Below, piece by piece: positions 21,953 to 33,905 of a DNA stretch of 64,000 nt (position 1 is the stretch's first letter; each line of letters begins with the position of its first letter). Origin of the DNA: Cydia pomonella. Lineage: Eukaryota; Arthropoda; Insecta; Lepidoptera; Tortricidae. The notes below the pieces were generated by a model, which ran no database searches, was not told where the DNA came from, and worked only from the letters and a program-made list of their open reading frames with translations. The position numbers and the translations under genes were made by a program. The stretch covers positions 372,001-436,000 of the forward strand of contig NW_026907803.1 of assembly GCF_033807575.1 (NCBI RefSeq), read 5' to 3'.

Positions 21953-22714
21953 TAGGGTTCCGTACCTACTTCAAATGGATAAAACAGAGTCTTATAGGAT
22001 CACTCGTGCGTCAGTCACAGCCAATTTGCTCCAAAACCACTGGACCAATTGAGTTGAAATTTGGTGCACATAATTATGTAAGTCGGTGACCTTAAGAGGA
22101 AAGAGGACGATCGATTCTCCATACAAACGTAGTCTTCGTTTTACTCCCTGTATATTGACATTATGGAAAATATTATTACAGAATATTATATATTTTAGTC
22201 ATAGGCATTTTTTAGTTTTGTTTAATTCTTATAAAATTAGGAACGAAAAACAGATTTAATACAAATTTTTAAATAAGTACTCTTAACTCGTATAATATTG
22301 AAAAAATACATAAATGAAACGATCGGGCATAGCTATGATTAAAACACATCAATTTGTGAAAAATATTTTAATAATGTTAATATCTGGAGAGGAAAATGTG
22401 GACCAATACGTTTATATGGAAAGGCGGTTCCGGGCGGTCGTCCCCTTTCATCTTAAGGCGGACGATTAATGAAAATAAATTAATTTTTAACTTAGCGGCC
22501 AGCTAAAGCTAATATATTGGTAGCTAGCTGTGAGGATATTTTTTTTTAATTTTAAAAAAATTCAAAAGTATTTAAGAAAATAGGCGAAAATTAAACATCC
22601 TCCCTCTCTCCGTTTCCCGTAACTACTACGCCTTAGGACAAGTGCGAGATCTTCATAAAAAAAGGTTCAAAAATAATGACGGGGACGAGTTCGACTCGCG
22701 CTTGGCCGGTTTTT
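21953..22714 (+). repeat. GGGTTCCGTA family element, apparently full length
   Basis: Starts TTAGGGTTCCGTACC and ends GACTCGCGCTTGGCCGGTTT, about 760 bp. It shares these borders, but not the middle in detail, with 50062-50797. It has no coding frame and is a non-autonomous repeat of unassigned class. Confidence 0.7.
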
Positions 22715-23768
22715 ATTGTTGTGTTTATTTTGATTGTTTGTTTGATAGCCAATGTATTCGCAAGTTGAAATCACGCATCATAGATATCCCTAGCTAGGAT
22801 GTTCGCGTACACGATCCACCAGTCACGCATCCTCATCTCAATTACGCCGCACGAACTTACCCTTCGGAACGTCGGCGAGTCATAGCCGTCGCGTGGCAAA
22901 CAAATCAACTCAATAATCCCACAGGACAATGCACTGTCAACACAAGATGGAATATAAAAACGAGCGAAGTGACGACCCACGGTCGCGTTACACATTTACA
23001 TGGAACGACCCGAGATAAATAATGCACGCTAGAACAGAAGAACCGAATATAACTTACCGGGAAAACAAAAACTTTTACACCATCAGAAACTTTTTAATAA
23101 CCTGTCCGAAATATATTTTCATTTCTGCTGGTACTTGACTCCCTTTTCCAAGGTAGTACGTAGGTACGAAATTATTTTCATAATGGTTTCGGTCTACTTG
23201 CTCCTTGTTTTATGATTAACTTGGACTCAATATGTTAATAAGATAAAATTTGACCTGCGATTTTCCTGAAAAGTGTATTATTTCAGAGTCCGTGTAATGT
23301 AAATTTGTATAGATATTCAAGTTCCAAAGTGTGTAAGTGGCAATGGCACTTCAACCTAAGCCTTATAAGCTTCATATTTTCATAGAAATTTAACGTTTGA
23401 GGCACTTTCATACCCTGTCACTGCAAAATCTTGGTGTGACTTTTATACGCCAATTCGAACGTGCACTTAACATTACACCGTTAGAATAAATATTGGAATA
23501 ATATCACGTAGCTGTCATTTGCGCGTTTATTTCGCTCAATCTTGTCCGCACATGTTAGTACGAGCAAGACAGCGCCCGCGCGAATGACAGGTAACTGATA
23601 TGAATATGATACCATTTTTTTTAATTAATCAAAAAATTTACACAGCATTTCAGCGAACTAATACACTGTGATATTTATAATAGACAGTATACAAACTAGG
23701 TACATGATACCAATATCATTCTAATATCGATGTCAGAGCACATTCGAGTTGGCCTGTTAGTTAGTCGA
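22715..23768. other. No recognisable gene
   Basis: The 74-codon minus frame at 22771-22995 is not recognised. Otherwise AT-rich non-coding DNA. Confidence 0.35.
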
Positions 23769-23924
23769 TTTTTTTTTATACTACGTCGGCGGCAAACGAG
23801 CATACGGCCCGCCCGATGCTAAGCAGTCTCCGTTGACTATGTAGGCCTGCAACTCCTGAGGAGTGGTGCAATATGCGCGTTACCGACCCTAACTCTCCGC
23901 AGCCTCGTTGAGCTCTGGCAACCT
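23769..23924 (-). repeat. Dispersed retroelement 3'-end repeat, copy 1
   Basis: Shares ACGTCGGCGGCAAACGAGCA, CATACGGCCCGCC.GATG, TAAGCAGTCT and TGCGCGTT.CCGACC with 60200-60335. On the minus strand both end in an A-run (TATAAAAAAAAA), so that is taken as the sense strand of a retroelement tail. Confidence 0.75.
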
Positions 23925-23958
23925 TACTACAGACAGGAACATAACACTATGAGTATGT

Positions 23959-23966
23959 GTAGGGTG
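23959..23966. repeat. 8-bp target duplication of hAT element, left copy
   Basis: GTAGGGTG, matching 24777-24784 exactly. Confidence 0.85.
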
Positions 23967-24018
23967 TAGGGCTTCCAATCCCGGTATTCCGAGTATCCCG
24001 GTATTTTTTCAATCCCGC

Positions 24019-24312
24019 TTGTTGCAGGATTGCGAGCACGGGATCCCGCGGGATTTGCAGTCCCTCATTCTGAAGTATGCAACAAAAAATAGAGCTGATT
24101 ATAATTCATCAGCCTGCCAGCTTTTTCATTCATCACCATCTCGGACGAACACACTTGAGTCTATAAACAAAAAAGAGATGAATGATCATTACTGTGGCAA
24201 GTCCATTGGCAAATATTTATGCTTTGAAAGTATTCCGCCGATTAGCGTGGAAGCCGTTTGTATGCCTTTTCCTGTGGCTGGATATATTGTCCCTAAAATT
24301 CGCAGTAGTTAG
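24019..24312 (+). pseudogene. hAT transposase C-terminal relic
   Basis: A 97-codon open stretch ends with PPISVEAVCMPFPVAGYIVP and KIRSS. This resembles the hAT dimerisation-domain signature in which S..ER.FS.AG is followed by K.RS. The family's conserved E-R pair is replaced, and the catalytic core, zinc finger and most of the helical domain are missing. It cannot mobilise DNA. The identification is by pattern memory and its position inside a hAT element with a correct 8-bp duplication strengthens it. Confidence 0.6.
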
Positions 24313-24405
24313 TCAAAATCCATGTTGTTTTCTTTGCTAATATTCTCAACAGAAAGTTGACCAAACTGATTATATTTTTTAAATAAAAAATAATATTTAG
24401 TTTCT

Positions 24406-24594
24406 GTACCCCTAGTGTAACTTTGATCGACATCATAACGTGACGAACGCGTTTGCGTTAAGTCTCATTTTGTATAGGATTTTGAGTTTCCAAAACGTCC
24501 CGCTTGGCGCGCTCTTTCGAAATTCAATACAAAATGAGACTAAACGCAAACGCGTACGTCGTTTGGAAATCGAATTTATTTACACTAGGGGTAC
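24406..24594. mobile_element. Fold-back MITE nested in the hAT element
   Basis: Ends GTACCCCTAGTGTAA (24406-24420) and TTACACTAGGGGTAC (24580-24594) are perfect 15-bp inverted repeats. Inside, GCGTTTGCGTTAAGTCTCAT pairs with ATGAGACTAAACGCAAACGC. It lies within the hAT element, so it inserted later or moved with it. Confidence 0.85.
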
Positions 24595-24776
24595 TGATTT
24601 CTGTTATCATTAATGAAGGTGTGTATTTATTTTACTTTATATTTGATTCTATGGTTGACTTGAAATGTGGAAGTAGGTTGATAGTTTCAATATGTTTTAG
24701 CCTTGTATTAATAGTCTTAATTGTCATGCGGGATCCCGGAAATACCGGGATCCCGCGGGATTGCCCTAAAGCCCTA

Positions 24777-24784
24777 GTAGGGTG
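24777..24784. repeat. 8-bp target duplication of hAT element, right copy
   Basis: GTAGGGTG, matching 23959-23966. Confidence 0.85.
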
Positions 24785-25874
24785 TAGTGTTATTTGGCTA
24801 CAGCTTTCTGTAAGGTGGAAGTACTTGTCCAGTTGAGCTCTTCTCTAGATCTGGAATGACATCCGCTATGCTGTGCCCTACCACAGAAAGCGAGATGACA
24901 TTCACAGTGCCCATGCTCTCCTTTGGACGTAGTTTAAGGATATACAATTTTTACTGTAGCATTGTAGTGTAGCATTTTGTCAAATCTATTTTTTATATGA
25001 CAAAAAACAACTGACAAAGTACAAAATACACTGGTCGTCATACCAAGATTACTAAATTGCACCTCTCAATATTGTTGTAAATTTATACCTTAACAATACT
25101 GAAGAGTCAGTCAATGTATATAATCTCTCAAACTCTCGAAGTCAGTGAGCGCACTAGATGACATTATATAGACAGTTAAGCAAAGGTCAAAGTTTAAAGT
25201 AGTATACTGGATTTTTTTAATACTACTTAAATTCTATAAGTATCTAAAGATAAATAAAACTGTAGGTGCCGTAGATGCTGGCAGCATTTCTTCGTATTAT
25301 GTTTATTAATTATTCTTATATGCTGTTTCATGCCTAATTATTCAAAAGAACACATTATACTTTGAGATTTTATCTATCGATAATCTCGATTCCTTAAAGA
25401 GCTGTCGTTTTCTTTATGAAAATCCCCTCGAGATTCAAACGTAATCCTAGTTATTACATGCTCCAAATTGTTCAAGCTCCATTGGTTCTAAGGAGTGAAA
25501 ATATACAACAGTCGCAAGCTCTAAACACCCTCTCAGATCAGCGTGCCCCAAATCCAATCAGCTATTGAATTAACCCGGTCCGTGTGACGAGAATACGGAT
25601 TCGCCCTATCCTCACGTCAAATGTTTATCTTTCATCTAGCAGAGCGTTAATGTAAGTGTGAGTACAGCGTGTAATGGTAGGGAACCGGTGCCGGATCTGC
25701 TGAGCGGGCCGCGGCTCGGCCATTAGGTGACAACCCCAGTAACGAGTGGTGAAACGATAATGATGGGGCTCGCTTTTCATTGTCTCATGTGACTATAAGT
25801 ACTGATATTTACATAGCACGCAAATATAAGGTGCTAAAATTAGTTACCAATATTTTTACAGCTAATTCTCGGCT
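24785..25874. other. No recognisable gene
   Basis: AT-rich non-coding DNA; nothing recognised. Confidence 0.4.
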
Positions 25875-26091
25875 AATGAGGTCTCATTTAATTATCTCAT
25901 TAACAGTGTATTTTTACTTAGCAAATTTGTTTTCTGATTTTCTCCTAAATACATCATAAACCCTTTCATAATTAAATATACTCGATGTAATTATGAAAGG
26001 GTTTATGATGTATTTAGGAGAAAATCAGAAAACAAATTTGCTAAGTTTAACACACTGTTAATGATATATTATAATTAAATGAGACCTCATT
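25875..26091. repeat. Near-perfect palindrome, about 100-bp arms
   Basis: Left arm 25875-25974 pairs with 25988-26091 across a 13-nt loop (25975-25987). The inner 70 bp or so appear to match perfectly (for example CATCATAAACCCTTTCATAA with TTATGAAAGGGTTTATGATG). The outer part has a few small gaps. Ends are AATGAGGTCTCATTT and its complement. Likely a fold-back MITE; a hairpin RNA precursor is possible. Confidence 0.9.
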
Positions 26092-28099
26092 GAACAGATT
26101 CTCGAACCTCTTTTAACTGGTCACTTCACGTTGATAAATCAAATGTCACGTCGATTATTACACTTAAGAGAAACAATTATTGACATGGCAGAAAGTATTA
26201 AATATAGAGTCAGTAAAATTTATAAAATGATTATTATTAGATAGATTAATAATTTATTTATTGTTCGGTAAATAAATAAAAAACATATTATGAAAAGTTT
26301 TCTTAATATCCATTTAAAGTTAATTGTTTTAATGTAAAGTACCGTCTTTCAAAATATCAGTAACTAATTTGTTAACACCTTATAGATTTGTGAAACGAGG
26401 GGCTGGTGGGAAAACGGCACCACCTTTCAGCCTGGCAACAGTGGGTTTCTTGCAGCCTAGGAACACCACTCCAAGAATCAGTTGTCAATCTGTGGTCTAG
26501 TTACTAATCATACGACACTGTTCTAGAATCTAAAGTGCCTGTATTAGTAAGAAATTTAAATTAAAATAACTTCGAAACAAGATTTAAATTCAACCGACTC
26601 GTGTCCGTGCTCCATGCGTAGAGCAACCGTAGCTTGTTGCAGCATATTTCCCTACAAAGCGAAAATATGTTGTACATTAACGCACACAGGGCATTTTATA
26701 CTTACTTAGGTGACAGTGCAATATAATATCATTCTACTAGGGTAAAAACCATAACTTTATATCAAAATGGAGCTATTTTTTTTTTTTCATTTTAACATTG
26801 ATTCCAATTATTTATATTGCACATGACTGTACCTAATCTTGCTGTACCAATATTACAAAATGAAAACAATCTGTCTTTACAGATTCTGTCTTTACGAACC
26901 TTTGTTCGTACCATCACACAAGTGTTATATTTCCTTAGCCCATTTAGCAGTCGTTTTGCCTCCTTGAAACATTCCCACTACATACCAGGAAATCCATGTT
27001 ATCGACTGTAGCGCTACGACGGTAGCTCACCGGTGAATGTGTTAAGACCGACTTACGCTTGATCAGCTTTCATAATTTGTTGTAATGCAGTATTTGATTT
27101 CTATATGTATATTGTTTAACTGTTTATATTTAATTATATTTTGTACTTTTTAATCGTTATAACGGTAGTTGTTAATTTTTTTAACCGTCTAGCTATAACT
27201 GGATTTTTAATTAAATTGGGTTTGGTGAGGTTACAAAACACCAAACAATTATGTGGTTTTATATATTATATTTCCAAACTTATTATACTTGGTAGGTATA
27301 CAGTTCGCCGACAGCAGACAGAATCGCTCAGTAACAGGGTTATATTTATATTTGTAATTTTTTGGGTTACAAATTGAAAAAAATATGTGATATGGAACAA
27401 ATAAAACTGGAAGTATGTATTTTTTAGAACAGCACATTGACGTTAGGCATATATTTTTTAATTGGTGAGATCAAAGTAAACCCGATATACACTCTGGCGT
27501 CACCAATCCTAATCCAGCGTATTTTGAAACGCGCCCTATAAGGCTGATTTGAAATCTAATATCAGCTCCCGTTGTAGCAAAACACCACGATCGAAGCCTT
27601 ACGAAACCTCTGCGGACAATATTTTCCAACTCTCCGGCCGTATCAGTTTATTCAAATGCCCCATGTTCGACCCGGGCTCGAAAAATCAACCTGCATAACA
27701 TTACATACATTCAAATTCTTCCGCTCCTAAGCACCGTGATATTATTCTATGAATAAATCCTATTTATTATATCTAGCTTTTGATGTTGATACATTTATTT
27801 AACTGTCCAGGATATAAACAATTGTTTTTTTACGTTTTAAGGTTACTACTGGAACTATATTTATACACACAACGAAACTGAACGCTAAATGTCGTAGCAT
27901 ATGTATAGATTGATTCACAAAAGCTGCCGTGGATTTTATATTAATATTTTGCCAGTTCAGGATATTTAATGAGATTGTAATAACATGGCTACAGCGAGCC
28001 TTGGAGACTAAATAATTCCTAAAATATCTGGTAGAATGCAATGGGAAACCACTGCGGCTACATTCCCAAGAAAGTCACATGAGAGCACACACAAATGAG
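26092..28099. other. No recognisable gene
   Basis: AT-rich. Frames at 26817-27011, 27141-27377 and 27799-28041 are short, hydrophobic or low complexity and unrecognised. Confidence 0.35.
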
Positions 28100-29700
28100 A
28101 CACTATCGCCCTGCGAACCGATTAGGAACCGGCGCCGCGCTACATCCGGGGAGCGCGGTGTGAAGTTAGCTACAGGCCATGGCGGGGTAGGAGACCAGGC
28201 CTCCATGGAAATTCTACTACTGGAAAATTCATCAAACTCGGACGCCTCCAGACGATAGGAACTTGGAATGTGCGCGGTTTGAACCAGCCTGGAAAACTTA
28301 AGGTGTTGGAACTAGAAGTAGTCAGAGCTGGTGTGAATATCTGTGGCCTAAGCGAAACCCATTGGAAGGCAGCGGACATTTATTGACAGAGCACCACGTT
28401 ATTTACTTTTCTGGTAACGACATCAGTAGGAGCAACGGCGTGGCCTTTTTAATACCTTTACATCTGAAACAATGTGTGATGGGGTACGAGCCAGTAAGCG
28501 ATCGGATTATCAGCATTAAGATAAAAGCTTCACCTATGAATCTTAATATTATTCAAGTATACGCCCCCACCTCTACCGCAAGTGATGGAGCAATCAAGAA
28601 GTACTACGAATTAGAATCCACATTAACGAAGGTACCCGATAGAGAGTTATTGATCATCCTGGGAGACTAGAACGCTAAGATTAGAGAAAACGCTCACCAG
28701 CTGGGAAAATGCGCGGGGAGATTTGGGAACGGGAAACAAAATGACCGAAGTGAACCTTTATTAGAATTTGCTTCTGAAAACTACCTGCTGATTTTGAATA
28801 GCCTTTGCCAACACCACTCTCACACACCCACACACACTCTACACACACAACAGACACACTTGGGTATCGCCTCATGGAAAAACTCGCAATCAAATAGATT
28901 GCATTATGACGGTCGCTATGGAGATCATCTGTAACAAACGGCCATACGTTTGGAGCTGATTGCGGGTCTGACCACCAACTTTTGATTTATAGGCTACAGC
29001 TCAAGCTACTACCAGCTAGAACGATTAAAAAACCGAGAAAGCTGGAGATGAAGAATGTTCGGAGATTCCGTTCGACTGTCGAGCAGAACTGGTCACATTG
29101 GTCTGAAGCAAAGTTGGCTAACGAAGTACCCGATGCACTATGGGATTGAGCTAAGACGCTCATTACTACAACTGTCTCATCACGAAAATGATGCCGTCCA
29201 AAACCTGGGCCGTTGAATGGCAGAGTAGTCACTGAACTGGACAAAATTTCGGAAGTTTGGAGGAATAGTCAGTCCTTGTTTCAAGACCCTCAGTCGCGCA
29301 ATTTCGCACCCACGGAACCTGCGAGTTACATGCTCGAACCGGATATTCTTGAGACAACAGTAAGAGCCGCTATTCAACATCTTAAGAATGGGAAGGCCAC
29401 AGGGAAAGATGAGATCCCAATTGAAACCATACGAGCATTGGGAGAGCGTGGCGTTAAAATCTTCTGCATCCTCTGCAACAAGATCTGGCTCATAGGCAAA
29501 TGGCCCACTGAGTGGGCTCACACAGTCTTAACGCCTCTCCATAAAAAGGGTTCCATGAAGATGTGTAGGAACTTTCGACTAATTGCCCTGATAACACACG
29601 CTATCAAAATAATGTTACACATCATAAACGAGCGACTGAAAGCATAGTTGTCCAGAGAAATTGCGCCAGAACAAGCCAGATTTGTGAAAAAAAGGGCCTA
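28100..29700 (+). pseudogene. APE endonuclease/RT LINE pseudogene (RTE-like)
   Basis: The encoded protein would nick target DNA and reverse-transcribe the element. An AP-endonuclease domain opens near 28240 (IGTWNVRGLNQPGKLKVL, then ICGLSETHWK), shifts frame near 28368, continues as TEHHVIYFSGND...IIQVYAPTS...LLIILGD and hits a TAG at 28667-28669 where the family normally has W before NAK. Downstream, LLEFASENYLL follows in frame, then a CA-rich expansion (about 28807-28863) and stops. The RT N-terminal part is open at 29213-29647 (HLKNGKATGKDEIPIETIRA, WPTEWAHTVLTPLHKKGS). The sequence then breaks off near 29700, before the RT catalytic motif. The 5' border is uncertain; the GC-rich stretch from about 28100 may be its 5' UTR. 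Confidence 0.85.
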
Positions 29701-30110
29701 CTGCAGACAGAACAATATGGCTTCAGAAGAGGGATTCAACTGAATTGGCTTGGTTTGATTTAGTTAAATATGTATCTGAAAATCTGAATAGCAAATTACC
29801 AATATTATCAATATTTTTAGACGTAAGCCGGGTGTTTGATTGTGTTGCACATGACAAACTCCTTGCAAAGCAAGCTTGAATGTTATGGGATTAGACGAGT
29901 TGCATTTGAATGGATAGAATGCTATTTCTGACAAAGAAAACAGTGTACGAAGTAGTAAAAATAGAAAGAGTAGTGAAAAGTTTTGCCAAAGCCAACTATT
30001 GCTCAGTCTTTTGTGAAGTACAACTAGGTGTTTCTCAAGGGAGCAACTTAGGCCCCCTATTATTCTTGGTGAGTTATCAATGATGTACCAATGGCATTCC
30101 TTTCGAATAC
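29701..30110 (+). pseudogene. CR1/jockey-like LINE RT fragment
   Basis: Begins with QYGFRRG near 29716, then DLVKYVSENLNSKLP, FLDVSRVFDCVAHDKLLAK near 29813-29870 (containing the first RT catalytic Asp), and GVSQGSNLGPLLFLV near 30028. Stops and shifts lie near 29767, 29876 and 30075. This is the RT centre of a different LINE clade from the one immediately before it. It ends before the Y-x-DD motif. Confidence 0.8.
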
Positions 30111-30299
30111 ATGTACCTATTTTCGCTATGTTAACTTAATATCAGAACGCTAATATTCATAAATTATATAGGGTGAAAGGCACCTTATGAGTCTCGGACT
30201 ATTGACAAACTACCTTGACTGAAATTAGTGCCTTTCATCCTTTGGATAACAATCTACTATTTCTTGCTTGTACGTTAGTATATATAATATTCCATATTC

Positions 30300-30430
30300 A
30301 ATCATAGATAGAATACTCTTTATTGGCACACCTCGGTAAAAGATACAGCTTAAAGAAAAACAATTGATTAGTGATAGAAGCAGACAACAGGCGGATCATT
30401 ATAGTTCCACAAAAATATTTTTTAATATTT
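30300..30430 (-). mobile_element. LINE 3' tail, inverted
   Basis: On the minus strand it reads GATCCGCCTGTTGTCTGCTT, then GAGGTGTGCCAATAAAGAGT, matching the tail type at 16401-16532 (ACCGCCTGTTGTTTACC, GAGGTGTGCAATAAAGTGTA). No coding part. Confidence 0.7.
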
Positions 30431-32462
30431 TGCCTAAATAGTGTATTTTATGGCCAAAGGAATAGCCGGCGTCATAAAATTATATCGTAATACTGCGTAA
30501 GCTAGATACAGCAACGGCCACATCAAAGTGGCCTCATCGCGACTACCGCCTTCAAAAGCAAAATTTTATTCTCGACATTTACATATTTATTGGCATGCTA
30601 GGACACCGCATGTTGTCTTCGTCCTGAAACGTAAGTGATTTTGAATTTTCTGATGTGTATTTTATTATCTGATTTTATGTGTGTTCAATGTGACTACAGA
30701 AACCAACTTACCATAAGAAAAACGTTACAGGCCCGTACAGTCGTCCGCGGAAGGCTTTCGTTATATGAGGGGATTTTTCATTGCGAGAATAAGTTATTTT
30801 ATGACGACACTTAAAGCGAAGTTGAAATTCAAATCATAGAACTTCTGCAATGTTGTCTTCTTCCAGCTCTCGCTTGATGATTAATGATTGAATTTTAACT
30901 AGATGGTACCTGAGTAGTAGTAACAGGTTAATATTTTATTCTTAATTAACCCCGTTTTTTTTTTCAGATTAGAAATTTTATTACCTCCAAAGTAGTAACT
31001 TTTTCCTTCAAAATCAAATCGCAATATTAGATACCTTAGGAACCCTAGCATTTTGGAAGAAAAAGTACTACTTTTGAGGTTAGAATAATTCTAATCTAAA
31101 ACAAACGGAGTCTAATATTGCCTTTAACCATCCTAAGACTACAAAAACCGCCTGATCCTAATCGTTTTCTCGTCCTCTAAAATTGAAATTGTTCCTAGTA
31201 TTTTTGTCTGAGATACATTACTCGTAGGCTTTAAGCTTAAAATTTAAGTTCCTATAAGTAGGTAAGTTTTTTGCAATCTACAAATAAAACATGGGGCCAT
31301 TAGGTATTGTATGAATAGTTTCACTATCTGTAGGTCCGTTATCGCACTGCCGCGCATGTTTTGGTGGTTCGTGATTGATTCCACTGTAATTTCCATACGC
31401 GTGCTCTGCTCATATTAGCCACTTTATTCACCCACCAGTTTGCTGCTGATCTCCCCCATCCCTCGACCATCTAAATAACCAGACAATGGCAGGGTAGAGT
31501 AATAAGTTTTCCGAGGTCACGTCCGCCTGGTCGAGTTTTATAGAGACTACACAATTGTACGGCGGGGCGACCTCGCGGCGCCTGCCGAGTCACGCACATG
31601 CTTTATATCTTTTACAAAGCCTTAAAATCTGGTACTAGGCAGGAAGGACATTAAAATGCCTGAACTAACAAATATTTATTCTTATTCTTTTTCCCGTTTA
31701 TGGCGTATTTAAATAGACATTTCGTGTTCTAGGTAAAAGTTTTAAGACAGCTTTATTATCTGCTAGTATCTAAGTAGACACTTAACGATATCTCTATTGT
31801 TTTCTTTTTCAAATCTGTAACATGTTTACGTCATGTGTTTACCTTGAAACATATGCTTACCTATAGGTACATCAAATAATAAATAATACCCCACGTGAAT
31901 TATGCCTACAGACATATTTTGTCTATTATTTTGAGTACGTAATCAAGTTGATACATAGCCGTACGCACGTGCTCGCCATAGTGAGATTCCTAACGACTAG
32001 TGACCAATTAAAACGAAAACGGACGAGTTTCCGTGTATAATAGACGCCTGACCAACCAGAGCTGCGTTCAAAACGCTATCGTAATATGTATTCAATATAA
32101 AGGGAAAGTAATATTACTTTTTGCGTCTTAGTGCATGGCGAAAAAAATAATTCCAATAAATAAAAGGTAACCGTGAACAAAGTTTTGTAAGGAGCACTAA
32201 TACAAATAACCTTGGGTGTTGAGAAAAAAATGGCTAAACGCGTTTCAAGACTAATTCTTCATTAGCTGCACACTCCCACCTTAGTTCACTGCATAATAAG
32301 CTATCAATATTACACTTTAACTTTAAACAACATTATTGCTCACGACGACGAGACTTTCTTTTCATTTTGAAGTTCAGCCAAAAATCCCAGGGGATACCTA
32401 CCAGATACGACGTATATGATGTACTCGTAAGTTTTGATTGGTTTATTCTATAACATAATTAT
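30431..32462. other. No recognisable gene
   Basis: AT-rich. Blocks near 30964-31035 and 31055-31110 are loosely inverted (AGATTAGAA.TTTTATTACC and TTTTGAGGTTAGAATAATTCT), perhaps a decayed MITE. Nothing coding. Confidence 0.35.
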
Positions 32463-32810
32463 ATTTATTTATTTTATGTATTTAAACTTTATTGCACACA
32501 TAAAGAAAATGTACAAATGGCGAACTTAATACCCAAAGGCATTCTCTACCATTCCCAACCATTGGGTCAAACAGAGACATTTGTGTATGTTGGTGCAGGA
32601 AAAAATAATAACAAATAATAAGGAAAAAATTAAACGTGAAGTCAAATAATATTAAAAATATATAAATAGTTAAATACTACTATTTATATAATGTATGAAA
32701 GATAGACTAATACATATAATTATGTACATATACATGATGGTGAACCTTATTTAAGTTCTTCTGACTGAAGATGCTTGCGAAGTAGTCGTTTGAAAACGGT
32801 TATATAAGTT
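32463..32810 (-). mobile_element. Short retroelement, second copy of the 9391-9721 family
   Basis: Shares TTTAAACTTTATTGCACA, GTACAAATGGCG.ACTTAAT, GGCATTCTCTACCA, CAAACAGAGACA and, at the far end, GATGCTTGCGAAGTAGTCGT-like sequence with 9391-9721. The sense strand is minus, with an AATAAA-type tail at the low-coordinate side. Confidence 0.8.
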
Positions 32811-32945
32811 TTTTCAAATATTATTGCACTATAGAAATGGTGCACTTAATGCTAGAAGGTATTCTGCCAATCAACCGATAAATAATAGTAGATTGTTAAC
32901 CAAGGGATGAAACGCACTCATTTCTGTCGAGGAGTTCTCTACAGT
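32811..32945 (-). repeat. Further fragment of the same 3'-end family
   Basis: ATTATTGCACTATAGAAATGG, GTGCACTTAATGCTAGAAGG and TATTCTGCCAATCAACCG echo the start of the preceding element. TTGTTAACCAAGGGATGAAAC at 32895 reappears inverted near 50688. Confidence 0.5.
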
Positions 32946-33678
32946 AGTAGTAGTCAATAGTCCCGAGTCTGAAATGGGGCCTTTCATTTCGAATACGAGG
33001 AAAGTAAAAAACATGACTAAGTACATACTTTTACAGTATTGCTCAAGAAATCTTTTAATTAACAATTAAGGTACAAGTATCGATATTTATAAAATGGGGA
33101 ATTAAATAGCAGAATGGAAATTGTATAAGAAATCCATTTATAACAAATAAATCGTAAAAAATAAAAATAAAAGGTACTTGGAAAGTAAAATGCTCTAGTC
33201 CAGACACGTAACACTTTCTGCACACTTTTTAGAACAACAATGACCCACTTTCAGAGCATGAGAATAAAAATTCCTTTTCACCATACCAACTCGTGAAGGC
33301 TCTCTTGGTACTTCAAAAACCTGTAAGAAAGTTGCGTTTTATCCACATGTATGGCAAAGTAATCTGATGCAAATTTAAAGTTGTCATTATGGCTAATAGA
33401 ATTGACTTTTTAAGTGATGATTTTAAATGAGAAATATTTAATAACGTCCATTTTAATTTGATATATAATGTCTTATGTCTTGATGTGTAATGACTGAAAA
33501 TAACTATTTGTGAATTGTTCCATGTGAAATAATAGCCAATCGTAAAATCTACTAGATCCTACTGCAAGAAATATACTTACAGCAATTATTTTCGTACGTT
33601 ATATTCGACGCTTTAACATAGTTTCATTTTTCTATAAAAAAGTCAATGTTGTAACATCAATGTCAACTAAAATTACGT
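32946..33678. other. No recognisable gene
   Basis: AT-rich. The block TAAGTGATGATTTTAAATGA followed by ATATTTAATAA (about 33411) resembles 62308-62342, a small shared repeat. Confidence 0.35.
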
Positions 33679-33905
33679 TTACAGTACATATGGTGTTACT
33701 TTACCGCACTAGTGCGAAAATTAGCATATTACGTTACTGTGTCGAACATTTAAAGGGCCATATGTACTGTAAAACGTTGTACGATACATGTGCGAATAGG
33801 TAATTCGCAACTCGTGTTGATTTAAAACAATCCCTTCGGTCGTGTTTTAATTTATCGCCACTCGTTACGAATTTTCTACGTGTCGCACTTGTATCGTAAA
33901 TAACT
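33679..33905 (-). repeat. Dispersed hairpin element, copy 2 (inverted)
   Basis: Reverse complement of 4311-4556: GTTACTGTGTCGAACATTTA, GGGCCATATGTACTGTAAAA, CAATCCCTTCGGTCGTGTTT and GTCGCACTTGTATCGTAA all match with a few differences. Its own fold-back symmetry is preserved. Confidence 0.8.

Larger units (their letters stand above)
23967..24776 (+). mobile_element. hAT-type DNA transposon, internally reduced
   Basis: An 810-bp element with terminal inverted repeats starting TAGGGCTT at the left and its complement AAGCCCTA at the right, followed inward on both sides by AATCCCGGTAT-like or ATCCCGGTATT-like blocks. It is flanked by the 8-bp duplication GTAGGGTG, the length diagnostic for hAT integration. 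It keeps a fragment of the transposase C-terminus and carries a further fold-back insertion at 24406-24594. Confidence 0.88.
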
